From positions 142,850 through 206,849 of the forward strand of contig CH002829.1 in assembly GCA_000149265.1 (NCBI GenBank): a DNA stretch of 64,000 bases, in the 5' to 3' direction. A program made the position numbers and the translations under genes. This stretch comes from Ciona savignyi (taxonomy: Eukaryota > Chordata > Ascidiacea > Phlebobranchia > Cionidae). This document shows positions 32,979 through 44,943 of the stretch, in pieces. Position 1 is the first letter of the stretch, and each line of letters opens with the position of its first letter. Below the pieces are notes generated by a model. That model was not told the DNA's origin. It searched no databases and was given only the letters and a program-made list of their open reading frames with translations.

Positions 32979-33690
32979 TTAACACGTGTATATTAAATAT
33001 AGCTTGATGTGTGAACAAACTCTCAAATAACAGCTCTGTCGTATGCAATATATTGTGAATCGGTACAATTATAGTTTTGGACCCTTATCATCGCTACAAT
33101 TGCGTTTTCATTTCGGAAAAAACATGAACGTCATTTCTCAGCGCATACATAGGTTGTTTTCACCCTTACGGTTTGGCGTTGCCCAGTTAAACTTATAATC
33201 ACACAGTCTATGGCGTTTATGTTTTGTTGGAAACAAGCGCTTCCTACGGCCGGTTTCTATCTGTCACCTTTTGGGCTAAAGGGCGACGCAACACCAAAGA
33301 TATTCGAATGGATTGTGCACAAATGTCACCATCTGTTACAACATTATATAAAAGTTTAATTTCGAATACATTCTGTTCAGCAAGATTAAAAGAATTTTAA
33401 AATGTCAATAACAGTTTTCATTTATATAGACTATGCTTAACATTTTGTTTTGTCAAATAAATATTTATAATACAGAGTGTCACTGAAATTCATTTATACA
33501 TTTATTTATACAGAATACCATTGACATGTATTTTACTTTTTCATAATTGCTTTCAGTAGGTGATACATTCTGTATCACCTTCATTGGCTTTGTTTTATCG
33601 TGCTTGTATTCGGTAAAAGAATAATTGTGTATGTAAAGTATGTTATATAAAATATATTCAACACGTATTCGCTATCTTGTTCAGTACTCC
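32979..33690. other. Tail of tandem unit 1, no gene recognised
   Basis: AT-rich, colinear with 56290-57000. Contains conserved text such as GTTGGAAACAAGCGCTTCC and CAAATAAATATTTATAATAC, the latter a possible late polyadenylation signal (AATAAA near 33458). Confidence 0.5.
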
Positions 33691-34932
33691 GTTGCAATCA
33701 TAGATACAATAATATACACTAGAGGCGGCATTACTATTGCGTAATTGTTGTCTCTATGGTGGCCGCCATTTTGAAGCTTTGCACGGCAAGAGTTCCGACA
33801 CGTGTTTGGTGCGGATTTACCCAGGTATGTTAAATAGTTAACAAATGTGCAGTGAATTTGTTTTCTAATTAATATACATGCTTTGCTGATATATATCAGT
33901 TGTTAATTCAGTTTTAAACCTATTTAATATAAAAAAAGCTTTTTTAATTCACCTTAGAGTAAGCTAGACCGGAGAACCGGTACGCACTTTTGCATAAACT
34001 AAAACTGGTTAAAAACTACATTAAATATTAAAATAAAAAGTATACATTTACTGTAAAATGCATTTATAAATATAATATAGGGTATTAGAGTACCGTAATA
34101 AGCAGGATATAGACAAAATAAAAACTAAAACGAAATTTAAAAAATAAACTATGGTAATTTAATTGATATTATTTCAGTAAAATTGATGTTCCAGTTTAAT
34201 ATTATTGGTGTTTAAATAGATTGGCTTTATGGGATTGTTGTCGTTAATCCTCTGATTTCGGATGTGTACACCTTTGCTTCGTGATGAAATCTTATTGTAA
34301 GGTATAGTTTAATTATTTTTTGATGAGTGTTATCCTGTGGTTATCCCTTGGATCTGTGTCGAACATGTGGGTTTTTAAGGAATTATATAAAAACTTTTCA
34401 CTCTGCAGGTGTGTTAGAACACTGGAGCAAATTGCACCTTTTAAACCTCTGATATTTGTGGGATGTTAACTAACTTTTTCAGTTGTCGTTGTTACTTTAG
34501 TCAAATCTGATGATGGGCAAGTTAAACCATTGTTGTCTTTGATATAGAGATGAGTATAAACCTTTGGTCATGTTCTGGAGGTACTGTGGTCTACAGTGAG
34601 TTGATGCAAATGTTGCAAAGTAACTTTTGTATTAATTTTTTTGCAACAAATCCTGATATGTCCATTACTATAGTTTCTATCATCGGTGACAACATGTACC
34701 AGTCGAGAAGTAACATGTTTGCAGATAGGTATGATCAGTTGCATTTTGGTCTGATATGTCTGAATCAAGGTTGTATTTCCGTTCAATATCGATATTAGGC
34801 GATGCCATTTAAATTGGAGCTAAAATAGAAAAAAAGGCTTGTGGTAAAATCTGCTGATTGGGAACGATTTCCGGCTGTTACTAACATGTCATCAGTTAAA
34901 CTGAGCAGCTTTCTGTAGGCGGATTTGAACTG

Positions 34933-36830
34933 CTAACATGTAGGGTTGTTGTTCCAACCATTGGCCCCTCTAATGCCCCCAAAAAATAATTCCAAAAAGT
35001 CTTGGCTGAACTTGTAAGTTAAGAGATATTGTAATTTCCCGCTTTCAACAAGTGTATCAAATAGTTGATTAAAGGATTCAATATTTAACAGGTAGCCAAC
35101 AATGGCTGTTTTGCGCTGGCTTTTGTACAGATAATTGCCGTCACACATGAGGTTACTTAAATATTCTTTTGCTGTGCTTAAAAATGGTAACCAAATTTGT
35201 TTATTCGATTTTTTCAGAGGTGCTTTGTTGCCTTTTTCCAGCGGGTTTTTAGAGTTCATTACGTCAAACAGGCGGTCAGTAAGCATAATGAAGTTCTCAG
35301 TTTCTGCACTACCTTGAAACTGTGCATAGCCAAGCTGTCAAAACACTGGATAGCTTTACCAGTGGAAGCACTCAAGGTTTGTACTGCAAGATTGACCTTC
35401 ATTTTTTGTGTTTCGTACTCAATATGATTCCGTTTTAATTTATTAGCCAGCTTTAGACCTTCCTTTGTTTGTATATTGTGCAAGTTGGTTATTTAATCCC
35501 ATTTTATATGTTGACCTGTAGTGGAATTTTGCAACAGCTTTTTTTGAGCAAGAAGATTCCGCATCAACTTAAACATGACAATTATCTAAAAAGACAGATT
35601 TTTTTATTGAGATTTTCTGGGTGAAGAAAATAACTTTGCTTGATTGGATATCTCACAGGTACTCCTAATTCATTTAACATACTCTGGTTGCTCCCACAGC
35701 CATCACAGGTTAACGAACAAACTAGTATGTTATTGTCATGCAGGCAGGACAACACCTTCTCGCACTAATTCTGCAAGAGTTTTCCCAGAAAAGTCATCAG
35801 TGAAGAAATAAGCTATTGGAATTTTCCAGTTTGCATTAATTGGAACCAGCATAAACACAAGGGCGTTTGCTGCAACACGTAGTGAATCGTCATCTAAATT
35901 TTCTCCTCTAAATTTATAAATCCTGTGTACTCCTTTTCATTCCATTCCACTTGCTTTTTGATTGCCATTTTATCCAATATGTTACCTTTAAAGACAGATA
36001 ACCACTTTGACAAAGTTCTTGGGTGTGGTAATGTTAGGTGTTTTCGAATGAATTGGTAGGCCTTTGGGGAGTATGTATGAAGGGTCATAGCAAATGTTTT
36101 AATTTTTTCTGTATATTTCACATTTTTGCCACTATTTTTTTAGATATTTGTACAAAATAGTTCTATCGCGGTATCTCCAAAGTTTGAGGTCAATATATCA
36201 AATGGCTTGTCTTCTAAGTATTTTTTATTTTTGGCTTTGACTAACAGCTCTTTTAAACCTTTAACTTGTTTTGTAGCCCAGCATTTCTGCACAAGTAACA
36301 CTTTTTTTTGCTTTCTTATTTTGATTAACTTTCGTTTTATGTTTTCTATCTTTTGTTTTGGACTACCAGTATTACAGTAGTTGTGATCTTTTAAAACATT
36401 ATGACTCTGTATAAATTTAAATTTTTTTTCAGGTACCACAGCTCGACTAGCTAGTCGATTTCTGTCAAGCAGCTCCCTTCTTTTTTTCTTTTTTTTCTGG
36501 GGAAAAACATATTCAAGCTTACTACAACTAACGTCACTAATCTCTTGCCCAAAGGCTGGAGTACTGGTAAAAAATGACTTACTAACTGAAGATGCTCCGG
36601 GAAACTGAATACTGATGGCACTGCCCCTGGCTTAAGTCGTTTTCGCACTCTACCATAGAAATCTTCAGCATCAAAATGTTCCGAGCATATATATGAATAC
36701 TTTGTTGGGAAGAATTTCTCTCTTTTAAGTGCTATCAGCCATTGTTCCAGTTGCTCTTTATTTTTTGGAAATCTGAATTTAAAGTGATGCGGTTTAACTT
36801 TATGTATGTGGTATGTTTGTATATTATTAT
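34933..36830 (-). pseudogene. P-element/THAP9-like transposase, nearly full length but broken
   Basis: Runs N to C from about 36830. THAP C-terminal half: KNKEQLEQWLIALKREKF, YICSEHFDAEDFYG, then RLKPGAVPSVFSFPEH. Coiled coil: KQKIENIKRKLIKIRKQKK (36140-36439). Catalytic blocks: YSPKAYQFIRKHLTLPHPRT, DKMAIKKQVEWNEKEY (a deletion removes the residues before it), and SLTCDGCGSNQSMLNELGV (about 35690). C-terminus: EGLKLANKLKRNHIEYETQK, DRLFDVMNSKNPLEKGNKA and YKFSQDFLELFFGGIRGANG, the conserved last block of P/THAP9 proteins. The first Cys pair of the THAP finger is probably on an upstream exon near 37050. Several frameshifts. P transposases cut and paste DNA using GTP as cofactor; this copy cannot be active. 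Confidence 0.85.
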
Positions 36831-36983
36831 GCGTTAAACAATGTACCTATGAAAACTCCACGTTGCAGTCTTGATTTGACGTTTTGTGCAGCCCCACGCA
36901 GAACAAGAAATAACCATATCCACTAACCGTACTGGTATTATTTTCTAAACGTAAAATTGTGAGCTTAAGTTTAACAGGGATAG

Positions 36984-37035
36984 CATCGGCAGGTTTCGAT
37001 CTTGCACCATTCCTGCTGACGTTCCGACGCGTTAC
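36984..37035 (-). repeat. tRNA-like fragment in P copy 2
   Basis: Same as 4881-4935 in copy 1: the reverse strand has AGTAACGCGTCGGAAC and AGATCGAAACCTGCC, resembling tRNA A and B boxes. Confidence 0.3.
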
Positions 37036-37877
37036 TGTTGGTACAGTTATATAATGTAACGTGGCAGCGTAAAGTGCCGTTTGCGTCAAATACAGTAACA
37101 TTGGATATATATATCCGATGTATATTTCAAAGAGAGTGTCGGACCTCGTGGTACGTAGGTATTAAAATAGGCTACAACTTTAAACTTTTCTGTGGACTTT
37201 TTCGCACGAAGAAATGGTTGACGACTTGAATGTCGTCTGGTCTAGTGTTGCGCATGTAATTTTATTTAATAAATATGATGCACTAAAATGCCAAAGTTTA
37301 ATAAATATTGCTCCTTAAATATACGGGAAATAAAGTTTGGTAGTAAATAATTTTTAAGTTTTTTAAAAACTCAGCTCAAAAGTACGTTCAGTTAAATACC
37401 AATTATAAAAAAATAAAACCATTATTTGTATGGCAACACAGCCATTGCCCGGCAAATGCATTCATTTTACAACAATGTAGCATTATCAATTATTTATTAA
37501 AGGCCACTCTTAGTCCGGGAGCCCGTAGGGGTCAACATAGCTGGAAAAGTAACCAATTTTCTTCTATATAGCAATGATCTATGTATATTTCCATGAAAGA
37601 AAATGAACGTCTGCCGGGCACATTGTGGTGGATGTGGTCAGGGGGACGTAAGGAGGAGACCCACAAATTGAGCTAGATTAGCTCCAAAGGTAACCCGACG
37701 AAACATACTGGAAAATGTTCGGCATATCCCATGGTATCATGAATGGCCATTGTCAGACATTTCAAGTGGTGGAAAGTGCCCGACAGACCCACATAACTAG
37801 TACCCAAAAATTGAGCTAGATTAGCTCATGAGGTAACCCGATGAAACTAAATGAAAAATGTTCGTCATGGTCTACGG

Positions 37878-38202
37878 CAGTGGTTCCCAACCTTTTTTAG
37901 TGTCGGGGCCAAATTTCAAATTTTCGAATACGTATGGAGCCGCATGAAAACACTCATGAAAACACACTGCTTTAAGAAAACAGTGACGTAACAATAGCAG
38001 CCTTTTCACAACTTTCCTTGCCTCTAATCTTAACTATGAAGTAAAAACTATTTTCCCAGCCTTCAAACTAAGCAAGGGTAATTTTAGAATACTAATTTTA
38101 TTTTTTAATTTTAGAATCAGATTCTAATATTGTTTAGGGGATTTCCAAAGGTCAATGAGAGCCGCAAGAAGGCTAGCTGGGAGCCGCGGTTGGGAATCAC
38201 TG
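37878..38202. mobile_element. hAT-type MITE (325 bp) in the left array of copy 2
   Basis: Ends CAGTGGTTCCCAACC and GGTTGGGAATCACTG (one mismatch), with an exact 8-bp duplication GTCTACGG at 37870-37877 and 38203-38210. No coding potential. Copy 1 has GTCTACACTCTACGG at the equivalent place (from 5774), which looks like an excision footprint. Confidence 0.93.
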
Positions 38203-39048
38203 GTCTACGGTATCGTAAATCGCCAATGCCAGACGATTTAAGTGGTGGACTGTGCCTGCCAGACGCCTTCAAATGCACATGTTCCAAAAATTGAGCTAGA
38301 TTAGCCTGTATTAAGGTAACTTCACGAAACATATTGGAAAATGTTCGGCATATCCCAGGGTATCATGAATGGCTATTGCCAGACATTTCAAGCGGTGGGA
38401 AGTGCCCGATATACCCATATAACTAGACCCCAAAATTGAGCTAGATTAGCTCATGAGGTAACCCGATGAAACTAAATGAAAATTTTCGTCATCTTCTACG
38501 GTATCGTAAATCGCCAATGCCAGACGATTTAAGTGGTGGACTCTGCCTGCCAGACGCCCTCAAATGTCCCATGTTCCAAAAATTGAGCTAATTAAGCACA
38601 AAAGGTAACCTCACGAAACATATTAAAAAATGTCTGACATAGCCCAGGGTATAATAAATAAACTATTGCAAGATTTTTCTAGTGGTTGGGTGTGCCCGAC
38701 AGACCCACATACCTAGTAGCCTATCCCAAAGTTGAAGTAGAACCCGATGAAACCAAATAAAATATGTTGAGCAGGATTTAAAGCATCATAAATCTCCACC
38801 TGGGGGTCAACTTGTACAATTACTAAAAACGCTCCCCAATGTAAACGATTTACTTATCTGCAAAATTTCCCGCCCGTAGTCATCCGCCATTATGACATAA
38901 TAACTGCACTATTTTTTGTTATCGATTTCTTGTCTCAGCTTTAGCGGTAGTAAGATGTGTTTTTCAACTAGTTTAGTTTGTCGTAATTGTTGTAGCTCAC
39001 GGTAAGGCTAAGCTTTGTATCAAATTGTCGTATAAACAGTTGATTGTT

Positions 39049-42000
39049 ATGTCACAGCATCAGACTCTATTCATAGTCCAGAACACTGACGCCGAAGACG
39101 TATCAAAGTGCTACATTTGTAAGGAGTCAACAGAAGTGGAAAGTCAGCTTCAAAAGGTAAATGTGAAAACATGGAAAACCATTAGAAATGCTGCTGCTTT
39201 GCGTAAAAATTTAAAATCGGACAAGTACTTTGATATCACACGAAACATTTTGGCAAGTGATGATAGTTCTACTCTCAGCTATCATCCTGCTTGTCACAAG
39301 TGCTACACAGCAGTAAAACGTCCGCAAGAACCCACTTCACTTAACGATGAACCAGCTGCAAAAAGCACTTGCATCACGACACGGTGTAGTAATGTCTTTA
39401 CAAAGTGCGATAGGCAGGGCATGTTGAAAGGGTCTTGTATTTTCTGTGGCAAAAGCCGCAAAAAGAAAAATAGGAAAGAAGAACCTCGACTAAAAATAGC
39501 GACGGTTGCCGGTTGTGAATGACTTTGTGAACGGGCGAGTGTCTCTAAAAATGAACGAATCAAGAGTATAATTCGGAGTGGAGTAGACCTAATCGCCAAA
39601 GAAGCAGAATACCACAAGTCATGTCGCCTTGCGTTCCTAAGAGAACCTGACACTAAATCTAAGCCTACTGAAGAAAAATCATCTCTCTCATTCCACAAGA
39701 AAGCATTTAAATGCCTGTGTTCATTTATCGAGACTGAGGTCATAGAAAGGCGACAGTGTATTTTAGTGGCTGATTTACTTGCCATGTACAAAGATGAGTA
39801 TAATAGTTGTGGAGGAGATATGGCAGATATTTGAACCTACACAACTCCAATTTTTATCAGGAATGTAAAAGATTTTTTTAAAGAAGAAATCAAAATAATA
39901 TAAGCGGATCAACGAAAAGGCAACTTCACCACAGCTCTTCTCGTTTAAAAGAGGATACCCTGTCTCGTTTACATAAGGATGCAAAACGGCATGAAGAGGA
40001 TAATAAGTTAAGATGTGCCGCTCTCTATCTTCGATCGCTAATTATGCAACTTCCAAAGACCAAGAATCCGAATCCTGCAACTGTCCAAAACTTGAAAGAA
40101 TGCTCTTCATAAATGCCAGAACAAGTTGACTTGTTTTTCAGAAGTCTTCTTGGTGGTGTGACATCAAGTTTTAGTGGCACACGTAGGGAAACGATCGACA
40201 GAAAAGTCACTTCAATGGCATCGGATGTCATTTTTAACGTCACTAACGGCACCGTAAAGCCATGGAAGCACACAGCTATGGGCCTCGGGCTTGCATCCCT
40301 CACAGGTTCAAAGCTGGTGATGCAAATTCTGAACAGATCAGGACACTGCATAAGCTACAGTGAGGTAAAGGGCCTTGAAACTGAATTGGCGTATTCAGTT
40401 GAAGGTGACACACATGATGCGCCAGAAGGGATTTGCCTTGATCTAAATTTAGCAACAGCCTGTGTTTGGGATAACAATGACGCAAACATATAAACTTTAG
40501 ATGGAAAAGGAACATTGCACACGACTGTTGGCCACACGTACCAGAATGTCATTCAAGGTGACCAACATACCAATACTACCATAGTTGCATTTCGAGAGGT
40601 TAGACACCGACGCAGTTTTGTAAGAAATGAACGCGAGATTCGCCCGTTTAGGAAATCTATACACAAAGCCAATTTTCTTAGTCTTACCACAGCAGCTCAT
40701 GTTGATACCGATGTATCCAGTACACAACTAGAAAGCGATGACGGCATTCGGTTAAATTTATTGGACTTATATTGGTTCTGGAGTTCGAGGGAAGACAGTA
40801 CACCTTTACATGCTGGATTCATGAGCAATTACATTCAGGATAAATTACCCCTTCAGCGAATTTGTTATATGGATCCGATATCGAAATCACCAACCAACAA
40901 TTATGTAGTGAGGGAGACCATGATCCGGACCATGAACGTTGCAAAGGAGATTGGCCAGGATTTTGCAGTTGTTACTTAGGACTTGGCCGTTGCATTAAAA
41001 GCCTACTCCATACAAGCCATCCAAACTTCCATATTCGACAAACTGTTGATAATGTTAGGGAGCTTTCACATTGAGTTAGCTTTCTACGGAGCAGTTGGTA
41101 CACTTATAAATGAAAGTGGAATTGAATATGTTCTCACCGAAGCCGACGTTTTGGCGGAAGGTTCAATGGTAGGATTTATCAAGGAGAGGTTTTACAACAG
41201 ATGCACGCGTATTCATGAGCTGCTTGCTAATGTCCTAAAACAGAAAATGTACAAACGATTTCTTTCTTAAATATCCCAATACGACTTTGATTCCTTCCAA
41301 CAAGTTATGTCTACTGTACCTTTGGACCCAATACTAGCAAAAGAACATCTATCACATCCAGTTGTTACCCAGCATCTGAGGATTTATAAGAACTACTTTC
41401 AAACGATTTTCGACGGAAATCTTGGATCAACAGCACAATACTGGGCCATTTACATCTATCTGATCAATCGCCTACACAGAGAACTGCAGAGATGTGTAAA
41501 GACCAATGACGTCGACGGATATGTAAATGTATTTCCACAGATGTTGGATGTGTTCTTCGCCCTGAACCGTCCAAACTACGCCAGATGGGGCACACTTTTT
41601 CTCCGGAAGTTGAAGAGTTTAGACCCAAAGGTGCGCAAGATATTACAAAATGGTGCGTTTTCCATCAGACGCACATCAAAAGAATATAGCAGATCAGCTG
41701 TTGATCTCTCTTTGGAGCAGACAGTTAATCGCATGGATTCTGCATCAACAATTAAAGGAATCGTTTCCTTTCAAAATTCTGTGAACGCATTGCGCCGTTG
41801 GTCATTGACTATGACACAGCGGTCTATGGCAGTCACAGAGCTCAGAAGATTAACCGGACTTGAATTTGGGGAAAGTGCAGCAGCTCAATGCCGTCCCTCC
41901 AGAATAAAGAATGACAACTGTCATATGGCGGACCTTAGTGCAAAAGTTGACCTATTCGGAAATCCATTTGCAGAAGATGCTCCAATTTCGTTAGTCAATA

Positions 42001-43835
42001 TTGCTACCGGTCATGTAACCAATACGCTGAGAAGAGGACAGGATAAAAAAGAGAAATTTCAACATGAATGGAACTCCAACAGCAATCGGTTTTTTCAACC
42101 TGTGAAACCTTGTACAAAACTTCGTTTCTCAGAACTTGAAGCACAAGGCCAAAGTACCATCCTCGCAGAAGGCAAAAACAACTGCTGAGGGACTGAGAGA
42201 CATGTTTCTGCTTATGATTGTAGTTGTAGCAGAGAAGACAGCATTTGACCTACAGAATGTTTATCCTATCCAATTACCACATATCCATTGTCCCTTGCAC
42301 ACTGTGACGGGGCGCCTGTGAAAACCGACAAATCAGCCTTGCTGAAAAAGCTCGAATCACTTCAGACAGAAATATTCACCGAAGCGGATTTACCGACGAC
42401 CTATTTACAGGTATATGACGGAGGACTTCTTTTGTATTCTGTTCTTTCGCAAACGAACATTGGAGCATCATATGCATCAATTTCGCACCATATTCTCTCA
42501 GTGGTGTTTTCCGGGAGAGCCAATGAGGCACATGTTTGTCTCGACAAGTAGCTTGAGTGCTCCATAAAAGAAAGTGAAAGAAAGTTGCGAGGTGCAGTTG
42601 GTTCAGCATATGTAATTACCGGACCAAATCAGACTATCAGGCAGCGCGGACAAAAGCTTCTCACTAATGGAAAATTCAAAAACGAACTAACCAAGTTTCT
42701 TTTACAAGAGTGGGGAAAAGATTACAACTGGCACCTATTTAGTGGGAAGACCTTGATTGCTTCCTATGGTGGCGAGTGCTTCCAATACGTTCCCGACAGA
42801 CAACATCATATCAATGTAACCAATCCAGTACATCTTCAAGCCTACCATGAAGAGGCGGATACGCTGATTGCATTTCATATTGCCAATACAACAGCAGGAC
42901 ATATTATAGTGCGGGCATCCGACACAGACGTCTTGGTGATATTAATTGGTGTTCTTGGAGCGCAACGCAAAGAAGTCCGGTGTAGAGCCAACATTGTAAC
43001 GGATTGTGGAATGGGAAAAAAGCAGGAGATTTATCAACGTGACTAACATTGTTCATGTTCTTGATGAACGCCAACCTGGACTTTCAAGAGCACTCCCTGG
43101 ATACCATGCATTTACTGGATGTGATTTTACTTCGGCCTTTTACAGGTAAGCACAAAATGTTTGTATGAGAGCATGGCTAAATTTACAATTTGTTCTTTTT
43201 GTTTAGGAAGGCAAAAGTAAACCATTTGATCTCCTTGAAAGTAACAAAAGTGGTTGTTACGTTAATCTTTTTATCGGTATGGGAGACGTTCAGAGAATTG
43301 ATTTTGATGTCGCATCCGAGTTTGTTTGTCGCTTGTATGGACAGAGTGAAATTCGTGATGTCAATGAAGCACGATACAACAAACTTCTACAAATGAACGG
43401 CAAACTTGATCAGGTAATTGCGGTACAAAATGCGTTAATTTCATATCACCGGTTCTTAAATATCGTACAACGAATGTAACAACACGGGTTGATTGACTTT
43501 TAGGGGAATCCACTGGCAAACATTAAACGAGTCGACTGTGCTTTACTACCACCCTGCATCAGAACTCTCGAGATGAAGATCCAACGAACGAAGTACATTA
43601 CAGGATTGTGGATGCGTGCTGCGACAGCATCTCCCCCGACTATGGATGGTGTGTGGAGAACGGTATTTTTGTGCCAATCTGGTTTCAGGGTTCTAGTATA
43701 CCCGACAGGTTGTTTGAAGATAGAAATGCAGAAGATATTGCAGAAACCGACAGTCAGTTAATAATAGAAATAACTGACGAAGCGTGGAGCGAAGACTCGG
43801 ACTCAGATGCGGATGAGGAAGAAGAACAGGAATGA
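39049..43835 (+). pseudogene. Transposon-encoded zinc-finger/XPG-like nuclease protein, copy 2 (frameshifted)
   Basis: Same gene as 6699-11400. Start ATG 39049. The N-terminal zinc motifs are continuous here (CYICKES, YHPACHKCY, GSCIFCGK) where copy 1 is broken at 6905. Introns 43146-43206 and 43414-43503 are conserved, GT-AG. The PIN-like region reads AYHEEADTLIAFHIA, ASDTDVLVILIGVLG, DCGMGKK, and YHAFTGCDFTSAF. The middle (41307-42188) is one long frame of 293 codons with VDLSLEQTVNRMDSAS. Lesions unique to this copy: stops at about 39520, 39834, 40111, 40491 and 40978 and frameshifts near 41270 and 43012. Because the two copies are broken in different places, the ancestral protein can be inferred by alignment. 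Function inferred: nuclease acting in transposition. Confidence 0.7.
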
Positions 43836-43969
43836 TTTAGTCAATGACGGAACATTAGCCTACGTTGTTTTGTGAACATCAATAAATACTTCGTTACTCT
43901 GTTTGGCTATTAAATTATTAAATTCACATATCACTTTTGCGATTTACGATGCCTTAAAACCTGCCCAAC

Positions 43970-44790
43970 ATTTTTTATTTGGTTTCATCGGGTTACCGCA
44001 TGTGCAAATCTAGCTCAATTTTGGGGTAGTCTACTAGTTATAGGGATCTGGCGGGCACTACCCACCACCAGATATATCTGGCTATATCCATTCATGATAC
44101 CCTCGGCTGTGCCGATCATTTTCTAGTATGTTGCGTGAGGTTACCTTTCAAGCTAATCTAGCTCAATTTTTGGAACGTGGGGCATTTGGGGGCGTCTGGC
44201 AGGCACAGTCCACCACTTAAATCGTCTGGCATGGGCGATTTACGATACCGTAGACCATGACGAACATTTTTCATTTAGTTTCATCGGGTTACGTCATGAG
44301 CTAATCTAGCTCAATTTCGGGGTACTAGTTATGTGGGTCTATCGGGCACTACCCACCACTAGAAATGTCTGGCAATAGCCATTCATAATATATTGTGATA
44401 TGCCGAACATTTTCCAATGTGTTTCGTGAGGTTACCTTACAAGCTAACCTAGCTCAATTTTTGGAACATGGGGCATTTGAGGGCGTCTGGCAGGCACGGT
44501 CCACCACTTAAATCGTCTGGCATTGGCGATTTACGATACCGTAAAGTGTAGACCATGACAAACATTTTTCATTTAGTTTCATCGGGTTACCTCATGAGCT
44601 AATCTAGCTCAATTTTGGGGTAGGCCTACTAGTTATATGGGTCTGGCGGGCATTTCCCACCACTTGAAATGTCTGGCAATAGCCATTAATGATACCCTGG
44701 GATATTTTTCCAATATGTTTCGTCAGGTTACCTTTGGAGCTAATCTAGCTCAATTTGTGGGTCTCCTCTTTATGCCCCCCTGACCACATC
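43970..44790 (-). repeat. Right sub-terminal repeat array, copy 2
   Basis: Colinear with 11540-12360; carries repeated TCTAGCTCAATTT and GTTTCATCGGGTTAC blocks about 147 bp apart, inverted relative to the left array at 37590-38760. Confidence 0.8.
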
Positions 44791-44943
44791 CACCACAATG
44801 TGCCCGGCAGACGTCCATTTTCTTTCATGGAAATATACATATATCATTGCTATATAGAAGAAAATTGGTTACTTTTCCAGCTATGTTGACCCCTACGGGC
44901 TCCCGTACTATCTAGTGTATATTAGTATCTCTATGGTTGCAAT

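Larger units (their letters stand above)
12503..33698 (+). repeat. Tandem unit 1 (contains tyrosinase-like gene 1)
   Basis: Begins with GTTGCAATGCTGTGTAAAGG and ends with the GTTGCAAT at 33691-33698. The order is: a ~9 kb leader (about 2.6 kb plus insertions), the 10-exon gene (21816-31534) and about 2 kb of tail. Unit 2 (44936-57004) is homologous throughout, apart from insertions in unit 1 at 12796-13334, 15142-21176 and 25989-26936 and a false gap at 32107-32978. Unit 3 keeps only the first ~1.2 kb. Confidence 0.85.
37509..44905 (+). mobile_element. XPG/FEN1-like-nuclease transposon (Academ-like?), copy 2
   Basis: Paralogue of 5412-12470, carried along by the tandem duplication rather than inserted independently: both flanks match copy 1. 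The left end is CGGGAGCCCGTAGGGGTC (about 37517) and the right end its complement (about 44903). Left array 37590-38760 (split by a MITE at 37878-38202), right array about 43970-44790. One + strand gene lies between. Confidence 0.7.
33699..44935 (-). mobile_element. P-type transposon, copy 2 (complete, 11,237 bp including a nested element)
   Basis: Starts CATAGATACAATAATATAC (33699) and ends with the complement of CATAGAGATACTAATATAC (44935), so terminal inverted repeats of about 25 bp share ATATACACTAGA. Flanked by an exact 8-bp duplication GTTGCAAT (33691-33698 and 44936-44943). Eight-base duplications and about 30-bp inverted repeats fit P elements. Without the nested transposon (about 37509-44905) it is about 3.8 kb, normal for the family. 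Unit 3 shows the empty site. Confidence 0.88.

Noticed and set aside
31947..33048. Several reading frames of 326-360 codons on both strands
   Set aside because: They exist only because N bases contain no stop codons; the real parts are low-quality G-rich sequence.
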